A stretch of 64,000 bases of DNA, from assembly GCA_040883315.1 (NCBI GenBank), contig JBFLKU010000011.1:1-64000 (forward strand), given 5' to 3'. The stretch comes from JAFGUF01 sp040883315. GTDB taxonomy: Bacteria; Bacillota; Clostridia; Christensenellales; UMGS416. A program made the position numbers and the translations under genes. Shown here one piece after another: positions 43,596-51,312 of this stretch. The notes under the pieces were generated by a model that saw only the letters and a program-made list of their open reading frames with translations, made no database searches and was not told where the DNA came from. Position 1 is the stretch's first letter, and each line of letters starts with the position of its first letter.

Positions 43596-43874
43596 TTACT
43601 TGCCACCGCTGGATTTAGAGCCAGCATGACCTCTGAAAGTACGAGTCGGTGCAAACTCACCCAACTTATGACCAACCATATCTTCTGTTACATATACAGG
43701 TACATGTTTTTTTCCGTCATGCACTGCTATTGTGTGTCCCACAAAGTTAGGGAAGATAGTTGATGCTCTTGACCATGTCTTTACGACTTTTTTTTCATTG
43801 GCACTATTCATAGCTTCAATACGTTTATATAAACGTTCTTCCACAAAGGGGCCTTTTTTAATCGATCTACTCAT
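43596..43874 (-). CDS. rpsS: 30S ribosomal protein S19
   Basis: 92 aa: 'MSRSIKKGPFVEERLYKR' and 'WSRASTIFPNFVGHTIAVHDGKKHVPVYV'. RimM, encoded at 22476-22991, acts on this protein's site in the 30S head. Confidence 0.98.
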   Translation of the reverse strand: MSRSIKKGPFVEERLYKRIEAMNSANEKKVVKTWSRASTIFPNFVGHTIAVHDGKKHVPVYVTEDMVGHKLGEFAPTRTFRGHAGSKSSGGK

Positions 43875-43888
43875 TTTTACAAGCCTCC

Positions 43889-44722
43889 TTATTTCTTGCG
43901 ACGACGTACAATGTACTTGTCGCTGTGCTTTTTCGGTTTACGTGTTTTGTATCCTAGTGTCGGCTTACCCCATGGAGTAACCGGGCTAGGCATACCGATA
44001 GGGGATTTACCTTCACCACCACCGTGAGGGTGATCGCAAGGGTTCATGACCACTCCACGAACTGTTGGTCTCCATCCCATGTGGCGCTTACGTCCTGCCT
44101 TACCAATTGAGATGTTTCCGTGGTCGATGTTTCCTACCTGACCAATTGTTGCACGGCATCTTACCAATACCATACGTACTTCGCCGGATGGCAGACGTAC
44201 CTGTGCATAGTCATCTTCTTTTGCCATCAGCTGTGCTGCAGTTCCTGCACTTCTGCAAAGCTGTCCGCCTCTGCCAGGCTTTAGCTCTATGTTGTGTATC
44301 ATAGTACCAACAGGGATTTCAGATATTGGCATTGCGTTGCCAACCTTGATGTCTACATCTGATGTTCCAGATACTATAACATCGTCATTCTTCAGCCCTA
44401 ATGGTGCTAGTATATAGCTTTTCTCTCCGTCTGCATAATGCAACAATGCAATATTTGCTGTACGGTTTGGATCGTATTCCAGTGCTGCTACTCTTGCTGG
44501 TACATTGTCTTTATTGCGTTTGAAGTCAATAATACGATAATGTCTTTTTACTCCGCCCCCTCTGTGGCGTACTGTAATGCGTCCGTGCACATTACGACCA
44601 GCTTTTGATTTCAAATCCGTTGTTAATGATTTTTCAGGAGCTTTCTTTGTCAGCTCTTCAAAAGTAGTAACGGACATAAAACGTCTGGAAGGTGTATATG
44701 GTTTATACTTTTTAATTGGCAT
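43889..44722 (-). CDS. rplB: 50S ribosomal protein L2
   Basis: 277 aa: 'RRFMSVTTFEELTKKAPEKSL', core 'GRITVRHRGGGVKRHYR', and C-terminal 'MNPCDHPHGGGEGKSPIG' containing the conserved His near the peptidyl transferase centre. Confidence 0.98.
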   Translation of the reverse strand: MPIKKYKPYTPSRRFMSVTTFEELTKKAPEKSLTTDLKSKAGRNVHGRITVRHRGGGVKRHYRIIDFKRNKDNVPARVAALEYDPNRTANIALLHYADGEKSYILAPLGLKNDDVIVSGTSDVDIKVGNAMPISEIPVGTMIHNIELKPGRGGQLCRSAGTAAQLMAKEDDYAQVRLPSGEVRMVLVRCRATIGQVGNIDHGNISIGKAGRKRHMGWRPTVRGVVMNPCDHPHGGGEGKSPIGMPSPVTPWGKPTLGYKTRKPKKHSDKYIVRRRKK

Positions 44723-44734
44723 TTTGTGTCCTCC

Positions 44735-45025
44735 TTATCCCATTGATTCGAAGAACTCAATACCTTTTGAGCCTTCTGTTAGTTTTACAATAGCCAGCTT
44801 CTTGTTAGAGCGATAGCCCTCATATTTGCCTAGACGTTTCTTTTTGCCTTTTCGTGTTATTGTATTTACTTTTTCCACTTCTACGCCAAATACTTCTTCA
44901 ACTGCCTGCTTGATTTGTGTTTTATTAGCTTTGCGGTCTACTTCAAATGTATACTTTTTCTCTTCCATATTATCATAACTACGTTCTGTCATGATTGGCT
45001 TTCTGATAATATCATGTGCGTTCAT
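44735..45025 (-). CDS. rplW: 50S ribosomal protein L23
   Basis: 96 aa: 'IIRKPIMTERSYDNMEEKKYTFEVDRKANKTQIKQAVE'. It surrounds the tunnel exit and docks trigger factor and SRP. One-base overlap with rplD. Confidence 0.97.
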   Translation of the reverse strand: MNAHDIIRKPIMTERSYDNMEEKKYTFEVDRKANKTQIKQAVEEVFGVEVEKVNTITRKGKKKRLGKYEGYRSNKKLAIVKLTEGSKGIEFFESMG

Positions 45026-45648
45026 TATGCGAATACCTCCTGTATACTTTCAACAGCAGAGCGTGTAAGTATCAAAGAATCATGATTCATGATGTCATAT
45101 ACATTCATTGATGTTGAAACAGTTGTTATCACGCCTTTTATATTGCTTGATGCACGAACTACTTTCTCATCCACGTCCTTTGTAACTATCAATGCTTTTC
45201 CGTCAATCTTTAAAGCCTTCAGCACGCCGACCATCTCTTTTGTTTTTGGTTCTGCAATGTTCAGATCTTCCAAAACATAGATTTGCTTTTCTGTCAGCTT
45301 GCTTGTTAATGCTGATTTTATAGCCAGCTTACGAACTTTTTTATTTACGTTCTTGCTATAGTCGCGTGGTTTTGGTGCAAATGCTACACCACCGTGCTTC
45401 CATACCGGGTTACGGCTGGATCCTACACGTGCACGACCTGTTCCTTTTTGTCTCCATGGTTTCTTTCCGCCGCCGCTTACTTCTGCACGAGTTAGTGCAG
45501 ACTGTGTGCCTTGTCTCTTGTTGGCTAGCTGAGCAACGATAACTTGGTGCATGGAGCTTGTTGATACCTCAACAGCAAATATATCATCAGACAATTCAAT
45601 CTCTGATACTTTTTTGCCTTTTATATCATATGTATTTACTTTAGGCAT
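45025..45648 (-). CDS. rplD: 50S ribosomal protein L4
   Basis: 207 aa: tunnel loop 'GTQSALTRAEVSGGGKKPWRQKGTGRARVGSSRNP' (about 44-78) and 'KLRKLAIKSALT'-type core. In gamma-proteobacteria L4 represses the S10 operon by binding its leader; a long leader exists here too. Confidence 0.98.
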   Translation of the reverse strand: MPKVNTYDIKGKKVSEIELSDDIFAVEVSTSSMHQVIVAQLANKRQGTQSALTRAEVSGGGKKPWRQKGTGRARVGSSRNPVWKHGGVAFAPKPRDYSKNVNKKVRKLAIKSALTSKLTEKQIYVLEDLNIAEPKTKEMVGVLKALKIDGKALIVTKDVDEKVVRASSNIKGVITTVSTSMNVYDIMNHDSLILTRSAVESIQEVFA

Positions 45649-45659
45649 TTACTTCCTCC

Positions 45660-46289
45660 TTAACCTTTTACCGCATTGCGGATAAACAATAGACTACCAC
45701 GTTTTCCAGGAACTGCTCCTTTAATCAGCAGCATGTTTCTCTCTACATCCACTCTTACAATCTCAAGATTTTGAATTGTAACTTTTTCGTTTCCGTAGTG
45801 ACCTGACATGTGTTTGCCTTTAAAAACTCTTGATGGGTCAGATGCAGCTCCCATTGAGCCAACACCTCTGTGATACTTTGAACCGTGTGTCATTGGTCCT
45901 CTGTGTTGATTCCATCTTTGTATAACACCTGTAAAGCCGCGACCGCGTGTTTTGCCTTGTACATCTATTATGTCGCCTGCTTCAAATGTATCTGCTTTGA
46001 TTTCTTGTCCCACTTCATATGCTGAGCAGTCATCCAGCTTCAGCTCTTTCATGAAGCGACAGTATGCAACACCCGCTTTATCAAACTCACCTTTTTTAGG
46101 TTTGTTGACTAGCTTTTCTCTGATCGGATCAAATGCTACACAAACAGCCTCATATCCGTCACGTTCCACGCTTTTTTTTCTTACCACTGGACATGGACCA
46201 GCTTCAACAACTGTTACAGGAATTACTGCACCCTCTTCTGTGAAGATTTGTGTCATTCCCACTTTTTTACCTAGTATAGCTTTTTTCAT
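45660..46289 (-). CDS. rplC: 50S ribosomal protein L3
   Basis: 209 aa: 'KKAILGKKVGMTQIFTEEGAVIPVTVVEAGPC' and 'KGRGFTGVIQRWN'-type loop near 120-135. The ATG at 46289 lies seven bases from GGAGG; the in-frame ATG at 46295 is too close. Confidence 0.97.
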   Translation of the reverse strand: MKKAILGKKVGMTQIFTEEGAVIPVTVVEAGPCPVVRKKSVERDGYEAVCVAFDPIREKLVNKPKKGEFDKAGVAYCRFMKELKLDDCSAYEVGQEIKADTFEAGDIIDVQGKTRGRGFTGVIQRWNQHRGPMTHGSKYHRGVGSMGAASDPSRVFKGKHMSGHYGNEKVTIQNLEIVRVDVERNMLLIKGAVPGKRGSLLFIRNAVKG

Positions 46290-46306
46290 AGTCATTCCTC
46301 CTTGCC

Positions 46307-46615
46307 CTACAGCTTAATCTCGATGTCTACACCGGCAGGAAGCTCTAATCTCATAAGCTGATCTACAGTATGTGATGTTGGAGCCAAGATATCAATTATC
46401 CTCTTATGTGTGCGCATTTCAAATTGCTCACGAGAATCCTTATACTTGTGTGTAGCTCTAAGTATTGTTACTATTTCCTTTTCAGTAGGCAGTGGGATAG
46501 GTCCCGCTACTGCTGCACCAGAACGCTCTGCAGTCTCTACAATGCGTGCTGCTGACTTGTCTACTAAATTGTGGTCATAGGCCTTCAATTTGATTCTTAT
46601 TTTTTGTTTGGCCAT
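46307..46615 (-). CDS. rpsJ: 30S ribosomal protein S10
   Basis: 102 aa: 'KIRIKLKAYDHNLVDKSAARIVETA' and 'KRIIDILAPTSHTVDQLMRLELPAGVDIEIKL'. The ATG has AGGAGG seven bases upstream. S10 is also NusE, an antitermination factor. First gene of the supercluster. Confidence 0.98.
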   Translation of the reverse strand: MAKQKIRIKLKAYDHNLVDKSAARIVETAERSGAAVAGPIPLPTEKEIVTILRATHKYKDSREQFEMRTHKRIIDILAPTSHTVDQLMRLELPAGVDIEIKL

Positions 46616-46843
46616 TAAAAAACCTCCTATGTTTTCTTTGCCGAAGTCATACAATGCACAATGAACCGTGTGTGTCATTATTATTTTTTTGCGGAAATTT
46701 CCGCAATCTGGCTTCGTCGCCCAGGTCGTGCCCGGACACTTGTCATCAGAAAAACCATTTGTGCGCTTGACCTAAAACGCCAAATGCAACCTTCTGAATC
46801 TATCCGTTTTGCCGCAAAACCCACACATATGTGGATACACAGC
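46616..46843 (-). promoter_or_regulatory. Long structured leader of the S10 operon
   Basis: About 228 nt between the predicted transcription start and rpsJ, free of ORFs and more G+C-rich than its surroundings. On the minus strand it can form hairpins at 46820-46806 (GTTTTG-CGG-CAAAAC), 46724-46708 (CTGGGCGACGAAGCCAG) and 46706-46689 (an 18-base perfect palindrome, TTGCGGAAATTTCCGCAA). None is followed by a T-run, so none is a simple terminator. Autoregulation by an r-protein, as by L4 in E. coli, is inferred only from place and structure. Confidence 0.6.
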
Positions 46844-46849
46844 CCTCAT

Positions 46850-46878
46850 AGTATACAATGATTCCAATTGAAATGCAA
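46850..46878 (-). promoter_or_regulatory. Promoter of the S10-spc-alpha supercluster
   Basis: TTGCAT (46878-46873), exactly 17 bases, TATACT (46855-46850). No other strong promoter is seen within the next 16 kb, so it probably drives all downstream ribosomal genes. Confidence 0.8.
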
Positions 46879-46969
46879 GTGTTTTTTAAATATTTTTTTC
46901 GCTCTACTATAGCTATGTTTTGCGACTAATTAATATACAATATATAGAGAAAATAGCTTCAAAAAACAG

Positions 46970-46998
46970 AAAAATATATAGACTCATAAATCTATATA
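46970..46998 (-). terminator. Weak AT-rich terminator after the LRR gene
   Basis: TATATAGA/TCTATATA stem with an 8-base loop followed by TTTTT on the minus strand, 30 bases past the LRR stop. Confidence 0.5.
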
Positions 46999-47027
46999 TA
47001 AATTGTTTTATACCATTATAATCTATT

Positions 47028-48566
47028 TTATTCACTTTCCAGATTTATTATCTCCATTCCAAGACTATTTGTCAGCTTTCCCGTCATATTTGTATTCTCT
47101 GCATAAACCATAAGCAAATTTGGAATATCTGATAGCACAGATATATCACCTTTTATATCTATATCCATCAATGCTAACATTGTTAAATTTTTCATCCCGA
47201 CAAGAGCTCCTATATTTCCTTCTATTGGACATCCTGCTATTGTAATTATACTCAACTTTTCCAAAGGTTTAATGTCTCCCAGTCTTCCTTTTATGTCGCT
47301 ATAAGATAAGAGTAAAGTGGACATGTTTTTCATTCCGGCAATATCTAGCAGTTCTCCTGTCAGTATTGTAGAATCCTGGTCTTTTTCTTTTGTCAAGGCT
47401 AGACATTCGAGATTTACAAGACTTGACAAACTTGACAAGTCTCCGCTAATTTCGCATTCCACAAAACTTATGTAATTCATTTTTGTCTTATCTGTGAAAA
47501 CTGAAATGTCGCCCGTGATCCCTCTGCCGTTTAGTGATATGTGTTCCAGCGCATTCATCCCAGCAAAAGAAGAAACGTCGCCTTCTATAGCATCGCCTTC
47601 GTCATTTACAATGCTAACGTACTTTAGATTTTCCATCTTTTCAAATGCTGACAATTTACCCGACACATTGCACCCATCTAATGCCACAGTCTCCAGAGTT
47701 GCTAAATCGGAAATAGCTGCCAAATCACCTTCCACATCGCTATATACCAGAGACAAGTATGTCAAATTGCTTAATTGTCCGAATACAGAAAAATCTCCTT
47801 CTATAGCAGCTTTTTCAGGTTCGTCTTCAAAGCCAAACGTCATTCCACTGCTTAAATTGCCCAGAGAAATGTATTCCATATTTTTTAGGCTTTCAAAAAC
47901 TTTTATGTTCCCGTATGATTTTGTCATGTTCAAATCAAGATGCTTAAGTCCGGTCATTTCACTTAAGCTTGCAATATCGCCTTGTACGTCTGTATTATTA
48001 AAATCAATATAAGTTAAGTCCACTAGATTTTTAAGCTCCGAAATATCGCCTTTTACTCTTTCTATATCCATAACTTGTGAAATCGTTTCTTCGGTATCCA
48101 GCGAATCAACAGTAGGTATATATCCTGACATATCAATGTATGTCAGCTTGCTAAGACCAGATATATCCCCTATATCTCCGGATATCTGTGCAGTCCCTAA
48201 ATCAATAATTTCCAAATTTACTAGCTCACTCAAATCCGCAATGTCTCCCATTACAGTTGAAGCGCTTTCTTCGTCAACTCTCAGGTTTATTAAGTGAGTC
48301 ATGGATTTTAAGAACTCGAAATTCTCTACATTAGATATTGTTAGGTCATTTATTTGCTGCAGTTCATCCTCACTAAGCGGATTTTCACCATCATAGGCTC
48401 CTTCAACTATCTGAACCTCTGGTTCAGCCGTAGGTTCAGCTGTAAATTCCGGTATGGGATTAACACCATATTCGGACATCAGTTTATTTTCGACATATCT
48501 TAAAGTTATTACTAAAATAACCGCAAAGAAAATGCCTCCGCTTATTGTAACAAGTATTTTTCTCAT
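47028..48566 (-). CDS. Surface leucine-rich-repeat protein
   Basis: The 512 aa have an N-terminal hydrophobic anchor (about 4-25), a Pro/Thr/Glu linker with AEPTAEP, and about fifteen LRR units of 22-29 residues covering nearly all the rest. The consensus is roughly GDIS.L..L.NL.YL.L....I, with a Gly-Asp/Asn/Lys-Ile/Leu turn resembling the plant-type 'G.IP' repeat. There is no LPXTG or C-terminal anchor, so it should be held by the N-terminal helix. AGGAG precedes the ATG. No neighbour suggests a function; a binding role is inferred from the fold. Confidence 0.85.
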   Translation of the reverse strand: MRKILVTISGGIFFAVILVITLRYVENKLMSEYGVNPIPEFTAEPTAEPEVQIVEGAYDGENPLSEDELQQINDLTISNVENFEFLKSMTHLINLRVDEESASTVMGDIADLSELVNLEIIDLGTAQISGDIGDISGLSKLTYIDMSGYIPTVDSLDTEETISQVMDIERVKGDISELKNLVDLTYIDFNNTDVQGDIASLSEMTGLKHLDLNMTKSYGNIKVFESLKNMEYISLGNLSSGMTFGFEDEPEKAAIEGDFSVFGQLSNLTYLSLVYSDVEGDLAAISDLATLETVALDGCNVSGKLSAFEKMENLKYVSIVNDEGDAIEGDVSSFAGMNALEHISLNGRGITGDISVFTDKTKMNYISFVECEISGDLSSLSSLVNLECLALTKEKDQDSTILTGELLDIAGMKNMSTLLLSYSDIKGRLGDIKPLEKLSIITIAGCPIEGNIGALVGMKNLTMLALMDIDIKGDISVLSDIPNLLMVYAENTNMTGKLTNSLGMEIINLESE

Positions 48567-48598
48567 ATTATGCTCCTAAATAAAACCGTAGCAATCAC

Positions 48599-48626
48599 AT
48601 TATACCAAATTATTGCCTTTTTTCAA
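48599..48626 (-). promoter_or_regulatory. Promoter of the LRR gene
   Basis: TTGAAA (48626-48621), 16 bases, TATAAT (48604-48599), about 30 bases before the ATG. Confidence 0.7.
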
Positions 48627-48726
48627 CGAGTTTACATTAATAAAAGAAACTAATTTTAAAATACTATTATTATTATAATTAATTAACTGATTTTTTCTAA
48701 TGTATATATTAAACGTTTGAAATTTA

Positions 48727-48735
48727 TGATATAAT
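48727..48735 (+). promoter_or_regulatory. Extended -10 promoter of tex
   Basis: TG-A-TATAAT at 48727-48735, 37 bases before the tex ATG. No good -35. Confidence 0.5.
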
Positions 48736-48771
48736 TTTTTACTACTATTATTTAAAGCAAAAGGAAAAAAT

Positions 48772-50934
48772 ATGAGCATATTAGAACAACTATCAAAAGA
48801 GTTTTCTGTAAGCAGAAAAATAGCAGAAAGCATAATATCCCTTATCGACGAAGGCAATACCATCCCCTTCATTGCAAGGTATAGAAAAGAAGTGACCAAC
48901 AGCATGGATGACCAGACTCTGCGGGAATTTTCAAACAAGCTTCAATCACTAAGGAATGTACTGGATAAAAAGCAGGATATAGCAAAGAAAATAGAAGAGC
49001 AAGGCAAGATGACAGACGAAATTAAAAAGGCTATAGAGCTTGCCAACACATTAACCGAATTGGACGATATATACCTTCCGTTCAAAAAGGCAAAAAGAAC
49101 AAAAGCAACAATTGCCATAGAAAAAGGACTGGAGCCTCTGGCTGATTCTATTTTTAAGCAGGATGACAGTATAGATATTATGTCCGAGGCAATAAAATAC
49201 ATTGACAAAGAAAAGCAAGTAGAAACTGCCGAAGAGGCTATAAGCGGTGCTTTGGATATTATAGCAGGTAACATCGCAAACATTGCAAAAATACGAAAGC
49301 AGATAAGAGAATACTCTTTCAAAGAAGGCCTAATATCAGTTAAAGGAATCAAAAAAGGCGAGATAGACGTAGAAGCATCTGTATATGATATGTATAAAGA
49401 CTACGCAGAGGCTATAAATAGCATTCCTCCCCACAGAGTACTGGCTATCAACAGAGGGGAAAAGGAAGGATATTTAAAAGTTGGATTTGATGTAGATGAA
49501 ACTCAATCTTTGGGTATTATATATAGAGCAGTACTAAAGCCAAAATCAGCAGCAGCTTTTTATGTAGCACAGGCTGCCAAGGACGCATACAGCCGCCTTA
49601 TATTTCCAGCTATTGAAAGAGAGATTCGTGCCCAGCTGACATCGGATGCCGAGGATAGTGCAATTGGCGTTTTCTCCATAAACCTTAAAAACCTTTTAAT
49701 GCAGCCGCCATTAAGAAACAAAGTGACCATGGGACTAGACCCTGCATACAGAACCGGATGCAAAATAGCAGTGGTAGATGGAACTGGAAAAGTCTTGGAC
49801 ACTACTGTCGTATATCCCACTCCGCCGCAGCCAAAAATAGAGGAATCAAAAAAGGTCTTGAAAGCTTTGATAAAAAAACACAAAGTTGAAACCATATCCA
49901 TAGGCAACGGCACAGCATCCAGAGAATCCGAAGAATTTGTTGCAGAGATGCTGAGCGAAATGGACGAAGATGTTTCTTACATGGTTGTAAATGAAGCAGG
50001 CGCTTCCGTATATTCCGCTTCCAAGCTGGCAGCAGAAGAATTCCCTGAATATGACCTGACATTACGAAGTGCAATATCCATAGCCAGAAGGCTTCAGGAT
50101 CCTTTGGCAGAGCTTGTTAAGATAGACCCTAAATCAATAGGTGTGGGGCAATATCAGCACGATGCCAGCAAGGCAAAGCTAGACTCCGCGCTGGCAGGCG
50201 TTGTGGAAGGCTGTGTAAACGCAGTAGGCGTAGATATTAATACAGCATCTGAAAAGCTGCTCTCATATGTTGCTGGCATCGGCCCATCTGTAGCACACAA
50301 TATAGTAGAATACAGAAACGAAAACGGCAAATTCACAAACAGAAAACAACTAATGAAAGTGAATAAATTGGGCGGCAAAGCATTTACACAATGTGCTGGA
50401 TTCCTTCGCGTAGTTAATGGCGATAATCCGCTGGATGCTACAGGCGTTCACCCGGAATCCTATGATGCTGTCGAATCTTTGCTTAAGCTATGCAGCTACA
50501 GCAAAGACGATATCAAAAACAACAAGATAAAAGATATAAAAGACTATATAGATAAATCAGACACTAGTAAGCTGGCAGAGCAGCTTGGTCTTGGCGAAAT
50601 AACCCTTAAGGATATCACAATGGAGCTGGTTCGCCCAGGGCGCGACCCTCGTGACGATTTGCCCGTTCCTCTGCTCAGAAAAGATATAATGGATATAGAC
50701 AGCCTTTTTGAAGGAATGAAGCTGAAAGGCACTGTTCGAAACGTAGTAGACTTTGGTGCATTTGTAGATATTGGAGTTCACCACGACGGACTAGTGCACA
50801 TTTCAAAAATGGCGAAGAGATATATCAAGCACCCTAGTGAGATAGTAAAGGTGGGAGATATAATAGATGTATGGGTTACATCCGTGCAAAAGGACAAACA
50901 AAGAATTGGTCTTTCTATGATAGAAGATGAGTAA
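48772..50934 (+). CDS. tex: Tex-family RNA-binding protein
   Basis: 720 aa. Order: helical N-terminal domain with 'VSRKIAESIISLIDEGNTIPFIARYRKE', YqgF/RuvC-like nuclease fold ('GLDPAYRTGCKIAVVDGTGKVLDTTVVYP', about 322-350), tandem HhH ('LLSYVAGIGPSVAHNIVEYRNENG'), and C-terminal S1 domain ('GMKLKGTVRNVVDFGAFVDIGVHHDGLVHIS', about 645-718). Tex affects transcription and virulence genes in several bacteria; its catalytic activity is doubtful. AAAGGAAA precedes the ATG. Single gene with its own terminator. Confidence 0.96.
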   Translation: MSILEQLSKEFSVSRKIAESIISLIDEGNTIPFIARYRKEVTNSMDDQTLREFSNKLQSLRNVLDKKQDIAKKIEEQGKMTDEIKKAIELANTLTELDDIYLPFKKAKRTKATIAIEKGLEPLADSIFKQDDSIDIMSEAIKYIDKEKQVETAEEAISGALDIIAGNIANIAKIRKQIREYSFKEGLISVKGIKKGEIDVEASVYDMYKDYAEAINSIPPHRVLAINRGEKEGYLKVGFDVDETQSLGIIYRAVLKPKSAAAFYVAQAAKDAYSRLIFPAIEREIRAQLTSDAEDSAIGVFSINLKNLLMQPPLRNKVTMGLDPAYRTGCKIAVVDGTGKVLDTTVVYPTPPQPKIEESKKVLKALIKKHKVETISIGNGTASRESEEFVAEMLSEMDEDVSYMVVNEAGASVYSASKLAAEEFPEYDLTLRSAISIARRLQDPLAELVKIDPKSIGVGQYQHDASKAKLDSALAGVVEGCVNAVGVDINTASEKLLSYVAGIGPSVAHNIVEYRNENGKFTNRKQLMKVNKLGGKAFTQCAGFLRVVNGDNPLDATGVHPESYDAVESLLKLCSYSKDDIKNNKIKDIKDYIDKSDTSKLAEQLGLGEITLKDITMELVRPGRDPRDDLPVPLLRKDIMDIDSLFEGMKLKGTVRNVVDFGAFVDIGVHHDGLVHISKMAKRYIKHPSEIVKVGDIIDVWVTSVQKDKQRIGLSMIEDE

Positions 50935-50947
50935 GAATAAATACAAA

Positions 50948-50984
50948 AGATGGGTTCAATTATCTGAGCCCATCTATTTTTTTG
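50948..50984 (+). terminator. Terminator of tex
   Basis: AGATGGGTTC pairs with GAGCCCATCT around an 8-base loop, then a long T-run, 13 bases past the stop. Confidence 0.9.
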
Positions 50985-51013
50985 CAAAAAAAGAGGCCAT
51001 CTCTTCAATGGCC
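50984..51013 (-). terminator. Leftward terminator facing tex
   Basis: On the minus strand GGCCAT (51013-51008) pairs with ATGGCC (51000-50995), then TCTTTTTTT. It would stop leftward transcripts entering from the secDF side, although secDF has its own terminator at 51256-51286. Confidence 0.65.
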
Positions 51014-51255
51014 AAAAGGGTATGGAAAGGATAGCTTGTACTGAATTACAATTCAGCACAAAACATACAAGTAGTAAGTAAAATATACTACAATTTTAAC
51101 CAAAATGCAAGCTATTTTTATTTTTTTATGGTAATAAATGCAAAATTTATGAACTTTATTACCAAATCTCTGTTTAATGTTCATATATTAGTTACAATTA
51201 AAAGCACAGATTCTGCTGTTTGTGTGTGCTTTTTGCGTGTAATATATACTAATAT
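51014..51255. other. Gene-free, hairpin-rich gap between tex and secDF
   Basis: No convincing ORF. It holds a CTGAAT/ATTCAG hairpin near 51041-51056, a perfect 9-bp inverted repeat TGGTAATAA/TTATTACCA (51129-51137 and 51156-51164), and a rightward terminator at 51200-51234. No convincing promoter was found. It could be an untranslated RNA, or only layered transcription insulation. Confidence 0.4.
51200..51234 (+). terminator. Second rightward terminator in the tex-secDF gap
   Basis: AAAAGCACA (51200-51208) pairs perfectly with TGTGCTTTT (51225-51233), followed by another T. It is 250 bases beyond the tex terminator. Confidence 0.65.
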
Positions 51256-51286
51256 CAAAAAAGACGAGATTAAATTTCATCTCGCC
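51256..51286 (-). terminator. Terminator of secDF
   Basis: On the minus strand GGCGAGAT pairs with ATCTCGTC (one G-U) and TTTTTT follows, 27 bases past the secDF stop. Confidence 0.85.
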
Positions 51287-51312
51287 TTTCTTGTATATTT
51301 TCTTCTTCTTAT

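Noticed and set aside
46689..46706. Perfect palindrome TTGCGGAAATTTCCGCAA taken as a terminator
   Set aside because: In the direction of the S10 operon it is followed by A residues, not T; kept as leader structure only.
47494..48012. 172-codon plus-strand ORF
   Set aside because: Antisense to the LRR repeats; its open frame follows from their periodic codons.
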